A stretch of 40,000 nt of DNA, taken from the NCBI RefSeq assembly GCF_964340395.1, contig NW_027554288.1:1-40000 (forward strand), in the 5' to 3' direction. Below the pieces are notes generated by a model. It ran no database searches and was not told the origin of the DNA. It worked only from the letters and a program-made list of their open reading frames with translations. Made by a program: the position numbers and the translations under genes. Origin of the DNA: Glandiceps talaboti. Its lineage: Eukaryota; Hemichordata; Enteropneusta; Spengelidae. This document shows, piece by piece, positions 11,482 through 23,890 of the stretch. Numbering within the stretch: the stretch's first letter is position 1; every line of letters starts with the position of its first letter.

Positions 11482-11860
11482 ATAGTCTAGTTCCTATACT
11501 GTATCATTACCATTTATACCTCCACTCAAAGTATAGTCAGAGTCGTTACTCTAGAAGTCTTGAAATGCATGAGATGCAATTTAAAATTCATTTACAGCCA
11601 CCCACACAGTCATTAACATCATGTCTTTGTTAATAAATCACAAAACTCTAACCAATAACACAGTCCCTCATAAAGTTAGTGTTTATTGGGACAGTAATGT
11701 TCAAATGTGGTATATTTGTCAGCCCATGATGCTACTTATATACTGTTTACATCACCAAAACATTTAGGTTTCACTGATTGGGTGAACAACTTTTTGTGCT
11801 ATTTGAGGGGCTTTTGGCTAGACGTGGTTTAGTTAGAAACCATATTGGCATCCAGACTAT
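11482..11860. mobile_element. 379-bp MITE with 7-bp target duplication
   Basis: The ends ATAGTCTAG and CCAGACTAT are inverted repeats matching at 8 of 9 bases. Exact TACTTTG lies on both sides (11475-11481 and 11861-11867); an eighth base T can be included because it is shared with the element end. Both ends match the shorter copy at 4540-4685. A third, inverted fragment of the right end (TTTCTAACTAAAC) lies near 12684-12699. No coding capacity. A 7-8 bp duplication points to hAT-like mobilisation, but the termini do not settle the superfamily. Confidence 0.75.
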
Positions 11861-12009
11861 TACTTTGAAGGAGATCATTGAAGAACAATAAAAATAAAAC
11901 TCAAGGTGTGGATATGGGATCAGTGTGGCATTCTACATAGACATTCTCCAACAATTCTTGTAGACATGTTATGTAACCATTTTTTCTTCACGAAAGGCAT
12001 GTTCCCACA

Positions 12010-12475
12010 GGAATCAATGGGGTAGGGGTTTCTAACATTGTCTTTTGAAAGTAAATTACATGTATGTCAAAACTAAAATTATTGTATTTACTAAGAGATG
12101 AAATTCTTAAGAAAATTGAAAAGTGGTTATTGGTGGTCATAAACTCGACGTTGTTCGCTTTTTATGAATATCTAGGCGTGATTATGTCAAGCAGTGGTCT
12201 ATGGTATTTAGCGCTTGCAGCTCAAGCGAGTAAAGCAATGATTGCGGTCATGAGTCAACTTGCAAAACTTGGGGACCTCCTAGTCAAAACTAAATTTAAA
12301 AGTTTTTGACTGTAAACTATTACCGATATTAAATTATACAGTGGAGATTTTGGGTTTTAATAGGTCTACTGAAACTGAACGTGTTCAAAGTAAATTTCAG
12401 TGTTATATTTTGAGTCGTATATAAACATATATGTAGTCTTTGAGTATGGGAGCTACAAAAATGCTTGACAAGTGT
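12010..12475 (+). mobile_element. LINE fragment, C-terminal reverse-transcriptase region
   Basis: The plus-strand translation reads VKTKIIVFTKR, EYLGVIMSSSGLW, ASKAMIAVMSQLAKLGDL, KTKFKSFD, ILNYTVEILGFN and TERVQSKF. This follows the order of the region after the catalytic core in I/jockey/RTE-like LINEs (T-K-VVF, YLGV, Q-A-KA, LGDLP, K-FD, ILLYGSEIWG, RVE). One stop follows FTKR and another follows KSF. The catalytic core is absent, so this is a fragment. Its orientation is opposite to the neighbouring LINEs. Confidence 0.75.
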
Positions 12476-12598
12476 TCATTACGGGAAGTAGGCTGAAATG
12501 TTTTGAGATTGCTGAACGAGAGCTGCAAAACTTTAACCTCAGACCACTTCTCCTCAGCCCTGGTTCAAGTTCTTAGGTCATAGTGGTGTAAACTACAT

Positions 12599-12624
12599 CT
12601 CAGACCACAATGTAGTGACCTGAG
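12599..12624. mobile_element. 26-bp hairpin insertion, CTCAGACC family
   Basis: It starts CTCAGACCAC and ends GTGACCTGAG; the 10-bp arms match at 8 positions. Exact ACTACAT lies on both sides (12592-12598 and 12625-12631). Curiously the loop contains ATGTAGT, the reverse complement of the target repeat. With the copy at 534 this defines a second tiny hairpin family with 7-bp duplications. Confidence 0.65.
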
Positions 12625-12909
12625 ACTACATGTACATGTAGGCCCTACCTACTGGTATATTATGTAACTGCACTTGACGCCAGTGTGATTTCTAACTAAA
12701 CTGTGTTATTGAAAGAACCGATGTGACGTCATCTGTTTTCTTTGTACCTGACACAATCCTAGCTGCTGTATTTTGGGCATGTTCAAGAGGGACAATGTTT
12801 TTAGCTGGCAGCCCATACAGAAGGGCCATTCAGTAGTCAGGTATCGATGATATAAGTGCATGACCAAGGTTCTGACAAACTCCGTTTGTAAGATACTGGC
12901 GTATGCGAC

Positions 12910-12944
12910 CATAGACAGTGGAGGGGCCCCCTCCACTGTCAATG
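12910..12944. mobile_element. 35-bp palindromic insertion, CATAGAC family, copy in LINE
   Basis: It starts CATAGACAGTGGAGG and ends CCTCCACTGTCAATG; the arms pair almost throughout. ATGCGAC flanks it (12903-12909 and 12945-12951). In the minus-strand LINE translation, removing insert plus one repeat restores GRIRQYL. Insert plus duplication adds 42 bases, so the frame is kept. Confidence 0.8.
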
Positions 12945-13201
12945 ATGCGACCTATTGTTCGGGGGTGAAAAAGAACTGATCTACATGTCAACGAGATGTG
13001 CTTCTTGAGGTTATAACGGTCATCAATTGTTACACAAATGGTACATGCTGAATCCACTAACTGCACAGAAGACGATCCCATGTTGATGTGGTTCATGAGA
13101 CGAGGAAGCCTGTTGAACTGAGACGTGATAAGGAGGACCTCGGTTTTGCCATCATTAAACTAGCTTATTTTGGGTCGTTTAATATCATGTGCAACAGTTT
13201 C

Positions 13202-13236
13202 CATAGACAGTGGAGGGGCCCCCTCCACTGTCAATG
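13202..13236. mobile_element. Second copy of the 35-bp hairpin, made by the tandem duplication
   Basis: Identical to the copy at 12910. The right-hand ATGCGAC is present (13237-13243), but the left repeat is replaced by the junction sequence, showing that this copy arose by duplication rather than independent insertion. Confidence 0.85.
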
Positions 13237-13842
13237 ATGCGACCTATTGTTCGGGGGTGAAAAAGAACTGATCTACATGTCAACGAGATGTGCTTCTTGA
13301 GGTTATAACGGTCATCAATTGTTACACAAATGGTACATGCTGAATCCACTAACTGCACAGAAGACGATCCCATGTTGATGTGGTTCATGAGACGAGGAAG
13401 CCTGTTGAACTGAGACGTGATAAGGAGGACCTCGGTTTTGCCATCATTAAACTAGCTTATTTTGGGTCGTTTAATATCATGTGCAACGTTACTGTAGTTG
13501 ACGTATGTGATTGGGGAAATATATTGGTAAATCTGGTTGTCGTCTGCATGTTGTTGCATATTGAGATTTTGATGTCGGATTAGCTTTCCAAGTGGTGATG
13601 TGTATAGACAGCATACGCGTGTAAGAGTGGACCAAGCACAGGGTTTTGTGACACTCCACACTGCAAATGTTTGGTTTCTGATATGCCTTGTACAGAAATG
13701 GACTGTTGTATATCTTTGAGGTATAAAGACTCTAGTCGAATGCCTGTAATACCGAGCTCGGAATAAACTTGAAATTATGCTGGAGTCAGAATTTACGGGG
13801 GGGGGCATGAACAAAATTGAGGTTCAAAGGGAGGGGGGCATG

Positions 13843-13928
13843 ACAATTGTGATGGTCTGAAAGGGCCCCCGAATATTCTGCTCATGATTTGAACCAAAAT
13901 TAAACCTCAGGAGCAGTTGTTTACCAAG
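13843..13928 (+). repeat. Dispersed repeat, copy 2
   Basis: Relative of 7801-7893, with a shorter relative near 14137. It lies just before the first long CT tract. Confidence 0.6.
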
Positions 13929-13954
13929 TAAATTTACATTTGTATAAGTGTATG

Positions 13955-16246
<2,292 letters not shown>

Positions 16247-16255
16247 TGCTCCTTA

Positions 16256-16409
16256 TAGTCTCGCTGCCAGACTCGAGACTATCGTCCCTAATCTGTTTAC
16301 CGAGCGGCGCAGCCGCGAGAAGAGCGGGACCAGTCCCCCTCTATTCTCGCGGCTGCGCCGCTCGGTAAACAGATTAGGGACGATAGTCTCGAGTCTGGCA
16401 GCGAGACTA
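16256..16409. mobile_element. 154-bp foldback MITE with 65-bp perfect arms and 9-bp target duplication
   Basis: The arms 16256-16320 and 16345-16409 are exact reverse complements, beginning TAGTCTCGCTGCCAG, with a 24-base spacer. TGCTCCTTA is duplicated exactly on both sides (16247-16255 and 16410-16418). A 9-bp duplication with long arms is characteristic of Mutator-like (MULE) foldback elements; assignment to that superfamily is inferred. The arms are GC- and CpG-rich, unlike the surroundings. Perfect arms and duplication indicate recent insertion, or strong arm conversion. Confidence 0.85.
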
Positions 16410-16418
16410 TGCTCCTTA

Positions 16419-17427
16419 CAGCAGTTTGTTTTTCCCGCATATGCATACATTACCCATAATCCTTTTAAGTATTCTGCAGATATCTGTGCAATGTGCACTC
16501 ATGACTCATGAAAATCTGGAATGCACTGATCGAAGCCAATTGTACAGTTATACTATAAAAACAGGAGTTATGAGTATAATTGAAATAAAACAAGAGAATA
16601 AGAGATGAGGGCCCTCAGAATCGTCACGTAGAGTGATATAACAGTTACATGGATGCCGGGCATGTACCCATAGGTACGGGCCCGGGGGGGGGGGGGGGTT
16701 CTGCATGCCGAACGTCATTAAGTATTTCCTTTACTTTGGTGCTCATGATCGTAATTTGGATGATGCCCAAGATATTTGAGGCGTGAATACCTGTTGTTCT
16801 TCTAAAGGCTTGTTTATTACTGTGAAGATCACACCCTAACACTTAATTGTTCTATAAACGACACATGGACAAGAATACTATTCCCATAGAGGTTAGTCTA
16901 GTTAATTCCTGATGGACCGTATTTCGTTCAGCGTTACGTTGTACATAACACGGTCAGTCAGAAACTATAGACGACATGGACGACATGGATGCCATATAAT
17001 ATTCCCAATAGTCACTCAATTTTACTTAGCTAGAAATAATGTCCACAGACTCAAATCTGTCAGCACGTCTCTACTGTGAGTTTGTTGACGCTATTGGCCG
17101 GTCAGGTTTGTTAAGAAGCTCCATACACTAGCAATATTTGTGGCCCAATTTTAAACTATTATTGGAAACGATTGTCATGTCATCTAAATCTGTATTACTA
17201 TGCATCAAACGCGTAGACATGTGAAACACGTTTAGTGGTGGCGGTATGTAGTGCATAATGAAAAGGCGTACTACGAACATTTATTTCAAAATGAGCCCTG
17301 TGATATTACAATCTACGTACGTCCTAACCATGTAGTTCATATCATAAGCCTGCTTATATACATACATATGTATCGAATACACTAGCTACACGTATAGCGT
17401 TTATGTACGTATTGATTGCAAGCACGG
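16419..17427. other. Inner flank of right inverted repeat, no gene
   Basis: It contains a G run at 16684-16698 preceded by GTACCCATAGGTAC and otherwise AT-rich sequence. No coding exon seen. Confidence 0.5.
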
Positions 17428-17686
17428 TAGATTTGAATATTCATTTGTTTACTGCCCGGTTATGGGGGTGAACTCATGAATATATTCTGAACTAAATGCA
17501 AATGTATTCAAATCACTTCCGACTCGCAATCTGAACTATTTTTCAGATCGAGTATAATCCGATTAGACAGGCGCTAATGGGAAAGTACAGAAACGTCCAC
17601 CTCATCAGCATAAAAGTACAGAATTGAACTCAATCTGAACTATAGTACGGAAAGTGTCGTAAACTGTACTATTTTTTCTACTAGTG
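17428..17686 (-). repeat. Right 259-bp terminal inverted repeat
   Basis: Mirror copy of the left arm, ending CTACTAGTG before TTAGCAACC. No substitution or indel was found on reading both arms through. Perfect identity is striking next to the strongly decayed LINEs lying between the arms. Confidence 0.9.
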
Positions 17687-18168
17687 TTAGCAACCCAAGT
17701 TACACAGATATTGTGCTGTCTATTTATTAACTATTATTACAGCTCGACATACTTACACAAGCTGTCATTGGTCAGAATCAAATCACATGACCTACTTTAA
17801 ATAGACTATTGCCAGAGCGTGCACAGACTAATTCTCGGCACTATTGCCCGCTGGATTTATTTCGACCATTGCATATTTATTCTGAGCATGTTTTCCAGTT
17901 TTACGCACTCGAGATGGCAAACTAACTACAGTGAGTCACACAAGCTTATTTCTTACAGAAATTTGAATAAATACAATTACAGATTAGCTGTTGGGCACTA
18001 CAGATTCTACAAATAATGCATGCCATGTCCGCATTCGATGATTAACTGCAAATACAATTTTGAAATGCACCTTGAAAGGGAAACCTTTCTATCTATGACG
18101 AATGATGATGAATAAGAAGTAGCTATGTAAATGATTGGAGGAATGATGAGTGGACGGTGTTATGAAAT
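17687..18168. other. No recognisable gene
   Basis: First sequence outside the large inverted-repeat frame. No domain or element could be assigned. Confidence 0.5.
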
Positions 18169-18170
18169 TA

Positions 18171-18336
18171 ATAACACATGCGTTCAGGAAATATCACAAT
18201 TTAATGCCTGCCCCGGGCACTCTTTACCAACATTTTGATGATGCCTTCAGCTTGGGCAGCGTCAAAATCTTGGTAAAGAGTGCCAACCCCTGTGAAGGCA
18301 CTAAATAGTGATATTGCCCTCACTGGCATGTGTTAT
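18171..18336. mobile_element. 166-bp imperfect foldback MITE flanked by TA
   Basis: The ends ATAACACATGC and GCATGTGTTAT are inverted repeats flanked by TA on both sides. The arms continue inward with mismatches: GAAATATCACAATTTAATGCC against a partner ending TAGTGATATTGCCC, then GGCACTCTTTACCAA paired with TTGGTAAAGAGTGCC. A TA duplication fits Tc1/mariner-type mobilisation, but two bases are weak evidence. It is older than the 154-bp foldback element, judging from arm mismatches. Confidence 0.7.
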
Positions 18337-18338
18337 TA

Positions 18339-18879
18339 TTTAAGTAATACACCTCCTTGTCCCAACTGGCACAAAAGGCTGTTATAAACTTTTACCACAT
18401 TGACTGGTCTTTGAACATATAGGATTAATATCTAACTCAGTCATTGCAGTCTGCCACCATGTTGTCTTTGTCATTAACCATTTAGTTTATAAGTTACATC
18501 GTCAAGCTTTAAGTGATACATGCACTTCTTTACCATCAATGTATGTACTAAATTGTCTGAAATTAAGAACTTGCATTCTAAAGATGTTGACTTATAAAAG
18601 ACTATATTATTTATGCAAATTTCAATTCACAATAAAAAAACAACTTAAATAGCTACATCAAACATGTCTGGTTTGTTATGGTTGATATATTTGCAAATAT
18701 AAATTGAATGTGAATTTTGCATTCTTAAGATATATAGAAATTACCGAAAAACATTAATTACGTTAAATTCCATTACAATTAAGAGGTATACAGACAGGCT
18801 TTAATTTTTAATATGTGTGCAATCTCATGGTTGATATATGTATTAAATTATGTGAAATATAGTACTTAACTACTGATGA
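18339..18879. other. No recognisable gene
   Basis: Very AT-rich. It may include the 3' untranslated sequence of the LINE that follows on the minus strand. Confidence 0.45.
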
Positions 18880-20660
18880 TCATGACTATGTGAATGAGAT
18901 GGTCTGGTTGATTTCGTTGTAAGTTTAAAGCATTGTTCTGTTGGTAATTCAACTTTTCCAGTTAGTGCTTTATATGCCATGGTTAGCCTGGAAAACTTTT
19001 GCCTGTTTTCTAATAGTTCCCATTGAAGTTCCCTTAGCATTGCTGTAACACTGTCAGTTTTGGTGTAGCGTTTAACAACAAAGCGGGCCTGTCCGTCTAG
19101 TTTATAAGTTATAAGCCCGTCTTTGAGTCATTTCAATGTCATGTTTGTCAGTAGTTGTATGCGGGTCACAGGTACAACAACCATAATTTCTAGGATGGGA
19201 CGGACAAATGTAAAATATGACAAGTACATTATTTTGGTGTGTTTTGGTGCGGATTTTAAGTTCCAGCGTATAAATCCTAATGTTCTGTTGGCGTATAGCT
19301 ACTATGCCGTTAATGTCATTTGATAGTTCAATTCCCAAATACGGATGATGTTTGACAGTTTCAAGGGCATTCTCTTTGATATGATAAAGATGTGTATTTG
19401 GTTTGTGTTTGAGGGTGCTTTGCATGATGTAACATTTAGATGAATTAAACTTCATGTTCCTCTTATCAATCCAAGACGCGAGAGAATCTAGATCTTTTAG
19501 CAGCTGGAAGGGGTCGTTCGGATAGTTGATTTGTCTCTATAAAAGTCAGTCATCTGCAGATAGTCGAAGATTTGTATCTTTGGAAATATTTTCGCAGGTG
19601 TCTTTTAGATAGAAAAAGAAGAGAAAAAGTCCTAATACGGTACCGTGTGAAACACCCGGGTCAACTACAATTGATGTTGAAAGTTCTCCATCAACATCAA
19701 CACGTTGTTGTCTGTTGTTATCGCATGGTTAGAAATTTATACTTTTACCACGAATTCCGTAATAATGCAATTTGTGTTGCCGTTGTATGTGGAAGAACAT
19801 CGAATCCTAACAGGTGGATGTCATTTTAGTTCGTATGTGGTCACTCATAATTTGTAGAAGATCGGTTTTTAAAAAGATCCATGCTTCATTCGATGTAAGG
19901 TTCAGGTTTTGTTCCTTGTATTTATGTAATATTTATTTATTTACTTATTTATTTACTTTCTTCATAAATCTATCTTGTTAACTTCATCCCTCATTTTGTA
20001 GAGATCAGCTTTATGGAATTCGTAAATTTTCCTTGGTTTTCTTCAGTTGAATTTTGCTTTAAGATCCCGAGTGCAGTTGGAATATCGTAGTCAATTATGC
20101 CTGGTATTACTTGGCATCTATTTACGAGTTCAGGTTTTGATGTGAACAGTAACTCTAAGATGTTAACGCCTCGAGTTGGTTTATTTACCGTTTGTTTTAG
20201 TAAAAAGTTTGCTGCTATTTGAAGTAGCTTGTTACACAGACCAGTTGTACGACTTCCTTGATGAATTGACTGTGTTTCCCATATGATGTCACTAAGGTTA
20301 AAGTCACCACCTAGTAGGACATTACAAGATTGTTTTGCCATCTAGTAGGACATTACAAGATTGTTTTTGTACCAGTTAGGTTTGACATAGCGGTTTCCAG
20401 TTGGTCCACTTTATCGATCTTGGTGTCTGGTGGTTTATAAAAGCAACCAACAAGGCAAGGTTTTGGCTATCAGTTTTGTTGATTTCCGGTTACAATCATG
20501 GATTTGTATGTCGCGATAAAGATGCCATCTCCTTGTATTGTCCTGTCTCTCCTGATGACATTGTAATCAGGGTAAAATATTTAACTTGTTTGTATAGAAC
20601 TGCCAATTTTAGATTCGGTCCCCCATATGATGATATCAGTCTCTATTGATTCTGCCATAG
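18880..20660 (-). mobile_element. Decayed jockey-like LINE with endonuclease and reverse transcriptase
   Basis: From 20660 downward the minus strand encodes parts of an APE-type endonuclease: TDIIIWGTES, FYPDYNVIRRDRQ, a C-F-Y-K-P-P block, then NVLLGGDFNLSDIIW (the GDFN motif) and NKPTRGVNILELLFTSKP with PGIIDYDIP in place of SDHD. The reverse transcriptase follows with breaks: LLQIMSDHI, FDVLPHT (block A), GVSHGTVLGLFLFFFYL (block B, normally PQGTVLGPLLF), and LRLSADD near 19560, a mutated YADD box with both Asp present. MKFNSSKCYIMQ, KHHPYLGIELSND, CDPHTTTDKHDIEMTQRRA and RFVVKRYTKTDSVTAML complete the C-terminus. Stops and frameshifts make it inactive, but most of the element is here. Confidence 0.88.
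20311..20367. repeat. 26-bp tandem duplication in the LINE endonuclease frame
   Basis: CTAGTAGGACATTACAAGAT plus six further bases occurs twice, separated by five bases. It lies just upstream (minus strand) of the GDFN motif, so the endonuclease reading repeats SCNVLL. Confidence 0.85.
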
Positions 20661-20699
20661 CTGCAAAATCTGCTGTTTACATTTGATGCTGTTACAGTT

Positions 20700-20850
20700 G
20701 ACCACGGCTATGAATCAACAGAGATGGTGCACACACTTCAAAACCCCTCTGGCCATAAGATCTATTAAAACTGCCTCGTGGTTGGACTAAGAGTAGCTTT
20801 TCAGCAGACCAAAGATTTGGTGTTGAAACATAAAACTAATACAATTGTAC
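20700..20850 (-). mobile_element. Extra LINE C-terminal fragment
   Basis: Similar at roughly four bases in five to 21103-21235 in the same orientation; both contain TAGCTTTTCAGCA and AAAGATTTGGTGTTGAAACA. The translation covers the C-terminal block with QHQIFGLLKSYS in one frame. It is either a separate truncated insertion or a local duplication of the 3' end of the adjacent LINE. Confidence 0.7.
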
Positions 20851-20859
20851 ATATTAAAA

Positions 20860-23800
20860 TGGCAAAAGTAAATAAACAAGGAAAGAAATAACAGCACGCA
20901 TAGAAGGAAAAAATCAACACTACATATAAAAACATACTCATTAAAATAATTCATATAGTATAGAAAAAAACCAGTTAAGATCAACTACTTCCTATAAAAT
21001 TGACCAGTAAATTATATTACTTGAAATGTTGTCTTAAAATATGTCTTTAAAACTAAGTTTTAAAATGTCAATACTCTTTCTTATTTCAAATGGAAGCCAA
21101 TTCAACAGAGAGGGTGCTTGCACTTGAAAAGCCATCTGACCCTAAGATGTATTAAAATTGCCATGTGGTAGGACTACGAGTAGCTTTTCAGCAAAACAAA
21201 GATTTGGTGTTGAAACATAAGTACTAATTAAATCTGACTGGTATAATGGTGCCACATGATTGATTATTTTGATAGTGATCAGTAGGATTTTGAAATTAAT
21301 CCTGACCTCAACTGGAAGCCAATGTGAGTCAATGAGTACAGGAGTAATATGGTCAACACTACGTGTATTGACGAGACAGGATGCAGCATTCTAAAGTGAT
21401 TGCACACAATATACCTGGGATTTTGAAATTCCATACAATAGACCATTGCTGTAATCGAGCCAGGAAGTCACAAATATATGTATTAATTTCTCTATACAGG
21501 CTTTGTCTAACAGTTTGCAAATTTTTCCATTCTTGTATAATGAAAAGTAAACATTCTTGCAAATATACGCTACGATACGATATATTTTATTACCCGACCA
21601 AAAAGAGAAGAGAAAAATGACATCACAAATGTAAATACAAAGAAGCAAACAATCAGATTGGATAACAGGAATCACAAAATAGCAATGCTAATCGTGTCTG
21701 ACCGCTGGAAACAGTAAATAATGGTACAAGTTTAGGATGTAAATAAAAATAGAAAAAGTAGCTCTACCCTTGTTTCCCCCCCCCCCCCCATCTATCTCTG
21801 AGCGGCAAAATACAAGGAAGGCATATATTACATTAAACTTTACACTGTTATATGGTATACTCTTTCAATAAATATTTATCTAATGATGCTATGAACCGCT
21901 ATCTTCACAGTTCATTTCTGGTACCGTATTGTATTGAATTCCATGTAATTGCACCTGTGCATGTCATTGATTGTTTACCATAATATGTTTCAACAGAAAG
22001 TACACTTAAATTATCCTGGTATTTTTGTATTGCAGTCATAGTTTAATTAACACATTGCAGTATTCATCAATAGAGTGTGGTACATTTTTGTGCAGCAAAT
22101 CACAAACAAAGGTACTGACCAAACACCTATGCATCTTATATACATCGAGAATCTAGCTAATTATGACATCCTCTAATGGAGCTGTATACAATGTGAATAG
22201 CATTGGACCTACAACTGATCCTTTTGGGACACAGTACTTTAAATGTGACATACAAGATGTTGCAGACATCATGTTGATGGCGATTGGGAATGTATGATTT
22301 AAATCGAGCTAGAGCTGTTCCGATGACAAAACGAAATTCCAGTCTATGTAACAACATTTCATGGTCGATTCTATCAAATGCTGCTGATATATCCAACATG
22401 ATAAGACCGACAGCCTTCTTATTATTTCAATCGGCAGCTCATTGTTGCATTCGTCGAACTGGGCACCCAGCTAGTTCCGAAGCATCGAGACCTTGGTTTC
22501 GAAGTACTTGACAGGGATGCCACATGGAAGATTATTGGTTGTAATGCCTTGGTACAAGACAGCTCAGAAACGATGTTAAATAACTTTTTGTTGTCTGCTT
22601 CCTCAATTCGAGTCCGATGATAAGTTGACTTCGCTTTATCGTACAGACGGAAGTATTCAAGTCTTTTGGTTAGAAAAAAAATAGCGATAGATTTCAAATT
22701 ACGAAATATGCCATTTAGGTTCAAACTTACGCATATCTTTCCGCAACACTATGAGTTCGTCGCAAAACCACAAGGCCAACACTTTAGAGTGCAGAATGAC
22801 AGTGATATTTACCGTATCACGTGAATCAGTCTTCAACATAAAAATCGAAGTAATCGCAAATAGAACATTTTGGTAGATGATAGATTGCAATAACATGCAG
22901 AGACTGACTTGATGATCGGAAAGTTATATCTAGTGACTCAAATAAATGGGAGGTTTTCAATGGCGCGGAGATTCGAACGGGTTAGTATAGCTCTTTAACC
23001 ATCCATTCAAATAGAACAACAATACTAATGGACAATGTAGCCACTGTCAGATTTTCGACAAACAGTTTTGACGCGAGAGCAGCAATCTTCCCATTGACAG
23101 AACAGGCATTTAACAGGGTAGCATTCAAATGTAATTTCTGGAAACAAGTTGAGATCCTTGGGATTTTCAGTAAATACAGTCATGTTGTCTTTCTTTTAAG
23201 GGTGTAATCACAGTTTATATAGCATTAACTCAATATAAATTACTTCATTACTCATGTGGAGTCATGATGGGTGAAAAGCGTGACCGGCTTGGAATCTACA
23301 GGTTGCAGGTTCGAGCCCCGTCGCTGCCTGCTGTTTGTTTCTGAGTGGCTAAAGTCCTTGGGCAAGATTTGAACCACGACTGTGCCTCAGTCAACCCAGC
23401 TGTATAACTGGGGACCTGGTAGGAAAGCGCTATATAAGAAACCAACATTATTATTAACAATTTGAATTTGCTGCAGTGTCCAACGCTGACTGCTAATAAT
23501 TGTTTGAATCGAAAATATTGGATTGTGATGTCTGTTTCCAGCTTTTATGTCCAACCACGCGGTTTTAAAGAAAAACTAAGGGACTTTCTCGGATAGCATA
23601 TCATTCATTCTGTTAGCCACACCCCCAAAGACATTGAAGTTGGCTGAATGACAAAGACCGGGAGGATGTATTGATTCTGGTGCTACAACACATACTCAGA
23701 AGGGCTCTGCGAAATTACTAACTCAGCAGAGGAATAAAACCCTGCTACAGTTCACAGGCCGGTTCTAGGTATCGCAATAAAGCAATCAGTAGAAATACAC

Positions 23801-23890
23801 ATGTGCAGCTTAAAGTCTTTTTTAAAACTGGGAGCACGCTCAACAGGTAGGCAGCCGATCAACAGCGCCATCTATGGCATCTTGTTTTGT
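20860..23890 (-). mobile_element. Near full-length but decayed CR1/L2-type LINE
   Basis: The 5' end near 23890 reads ATAGATGGCGCTGTTGATCG on the minus strand, typical of a LINE leader. Then come endonuclease pieces LLNACSVNGKIAALA, ESLDITFRSSSQSLHVIAIY and YFDFYVED; the C-terminal half of the endonuclease appears deleted. The linker reads CDELIVLRKDMRKFEPKW and RIEEADNKKLFNIVSELS. The reverse transcriptase has ISAAFDRIDHEMLLHRLE, then CVPKGSVVGPMLFTLYTA; the YADD box is not readable in the degenerate stretch 21.7-22.15 kb. IEKLIHIFVTSWLDYSNGLL, HITPVLIDSHWLPVEVRINF, APSLLNWLPFEIRKS and LSFKTYFK finish it. A SINE interrupts its 5' region. Confidence 0.88.
23262..23456 (+). mobile_element. tRNA-related SINE
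   Basis: A polymerase III B box GGTTCGAGCCC lies near 23308; a matching A box upstream is less clear. The body contains GGGCAAGA, CAACCCAGCTGTATAA and GGACCTGGTAGGAAAGCGCT. The end TATATAAGAAACCAACATTATTATTAA carries an ATT-type tail. The GCGCTATATAA-ATT tail resembles 3' ends of CR1/L2-type LINEs, the usual mobilisation partner. It is inserted in the 5' region of the minus-strand LINE. No clean target duplication was found. Confidence 0.8.

Larger units (their letters stand above)
12909..13487. repeat. Tandem duplication of 287 bp within a LINE
   Basis: Units 12909-13195 and 13201-13487 read as identical and are separated by five bases, AGTTT. Each begins exactly at the edge of a hairpin element (CCATAGAC). 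Because the surrounding LINE is heavily decayed while the units are identical, the duplication is much younger than the LINE. Confidence 0.9.
12712..13765 (-). mobile_element. Decayed CR1/L2-group LINE, reverse-transcriptase core to C-terminus
   Basis: Minus-strand translation with frameshifts gives LGITGIRLESLYLKD, SISVQGISETKHLQCGV, SQNPVLGPLL (block B, normally PQGSVLGP), LYTSPLGKLIR, then MQQHADDNQIYQ near 13.55 kb. The YADD box is HADD here, with both catalytic Asp kept. NDGKTEVLL, SSVQLVDSA, VTIDDRYNLKKHI, RQYLTNGVCQ, GHALISS and LLYGLPAK follow, as in the thumb and C-terminal region of L2-like elements. A 287-bp stretch inside it is tandemly duplicated, and a 35-bp hairpin with target duplication sits after IGRI. 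The 5' half is missing. Confidence 0.85.

Noticed and set aside
22960-23000. tRNA-like boxes on the minus strand (TGGTTAAAGAG and GTTCGAATC)
   Set aside because: The spacing is far too short for a tRNA, and the stretch falls within the decayed LINE endonuclease reading.
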